7,040 nucleotides of DNA from an uncultured Enterococcus sp. (lineage in GTDB: Bacteria; Bacillota; Bacilli; Lactobacillales; Enterococcaceae): positions 1 to 7,040 of the forward strand of contig CAMJVA010000088.1 of NCBI GenBank assembly GCA_946409145.1, in the 5' to 3' direction. The stretch's first letter is position 1. The number at the start of each line of letters is the position of its first letter. A program made the translations under genes and the position numbers. Below the pieces are notes generated by a model that was given only the letters and a program-made list of their open reading frames with translations, was not told where the DNA came from and did not search any database. Positions 6,765 to 7,040 of the stretch are shown here, in pieces.

Positions 6765-6783
6765 AAAGTTTAGTCATGATATT

Positions 6784-6789
6784 GGAGGA
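6784..6789 (+). promoter_or_regulatory. Ribosome binding site of the partial membrane protein gene
   Basis: GGAGGA lies six bases before ATG 6796. This near-ideal match fixes the start of the gene that runs off the window. Confidence 0.8.
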
Positions 6790-6795
6790 AATTTT

Positions 6796-7040
6796 ATGAA
6801 CCATCTGCGTCTCAAAATAGATTTAAAAGCTGCTATGGTTTATGCAGCAATTTTCATTTTATTTGTCTTTTGCTCCTTCTTAAACAAAGATAGAGGCGAT
6901 TCTCTAGAAAATATTGCTTTTAACTTTGTTGTTCCACTATTTTTATTCTTTGTAGGATTATCAATAAAAGAACTCCCTAAATGGTTAACTTATTTATTTG
7001 TTGGCTTAGGAATTATTTCCCTAGTGTACATGACTTTATA
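6796..7040 (+). CDS. Multi-pass membrane protein of unknown function, 3' end outside window
   Basis: An open frame begins at ATG 6796 behind a GGAGGA ribosome binding site and stays open to the last base, giving 81 complete codons. The protein starts MNHLRLKIDLKAAMVYAAIF. It has at least three hydrophobic segments, about residues 12-29, 40-57 and 63-81. The short charged stretches between them are NKDRGDSLEN (30-39) and KELPK (58-62). The first ten residues are basic, so the N terminus probably stays in the cytoplasm, and no signal peptide cleavage site is evident. I do not recognise the family from this part; it may be a small integral membrane protein or the first part of a transporter or membrane-bound enzyme. 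It is divergent from the small membrane protein gene ending at 6227 and shares its 287-base upstream region. Confidence 0.75.
   Translation, partial: MNHLRLKIDLKAAMVYAAIFILFVFCSFLNKDRGDSLENIAFNFVVPLFLFFVGLSIKELPKWLTYLFVGLGIISLVYMTL

Overview
The window is low-G+C DNA from a Gram-positive bacterium of the Firmicutes. A+T-rich third codon positions, strong AAAGGAG-type ribosome binding sites and the gene order rnc - smc - HAD phosphatase - ftsY point to the Lactobacillales, probably a relative of Enterococcus or Streptococcus. The genus is an inference from gene order and protein style, because no database search could be run.

Positions 1-6192 hold a compact four-gene operon on the + strand. 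A TATAAT box at 51-56 precedes rnc (RNase III, 94-786). It is followed by smc (chromosome-condensing ATPase, GTG start, 814-4377), a Cof-type HAD phosphatase (4387-5199) and ftsY (signal recognition particle receptor GTPase, 5200-6192). The last two junctions are 9 and 0 bases, so translational coupling is likely. All four proteins are full length, with their key catalytic motifs intact. The operon combines RNA processing, chromosome segregation and membrane protein targeting. The HAD enzyme is the member whose role is not explained by the others.

At 6194-6235 a long hairpin with A and T tracts on its two sides acts as a terminator for ftsY and for a convergent small gene on the - strand, whose stop codon lies inside the stem.

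Positions 6227-7040 are a less conserved region with two divergently oriented genes for small hydrophobic proteins of unknown function. One is complete (93 aa, - strand, 6227-6508). The other is cut by the window end (6796 onward, + strand, at least 81 aa). The 287 bases between them hold a 9+9 base inverted repeat over a good extended -10 box for the - strand gene, a CcpA-site-like sequence, and weak promoter candidates for the + strand gene. This shared regulatory interval and the two unknown membrane proteins are the least explained part of the window. I see no CRISPR array, insertion sequence, phage gene, tRNA or rRNA, and nothing that clearly amounts to a new defence or mobile system.
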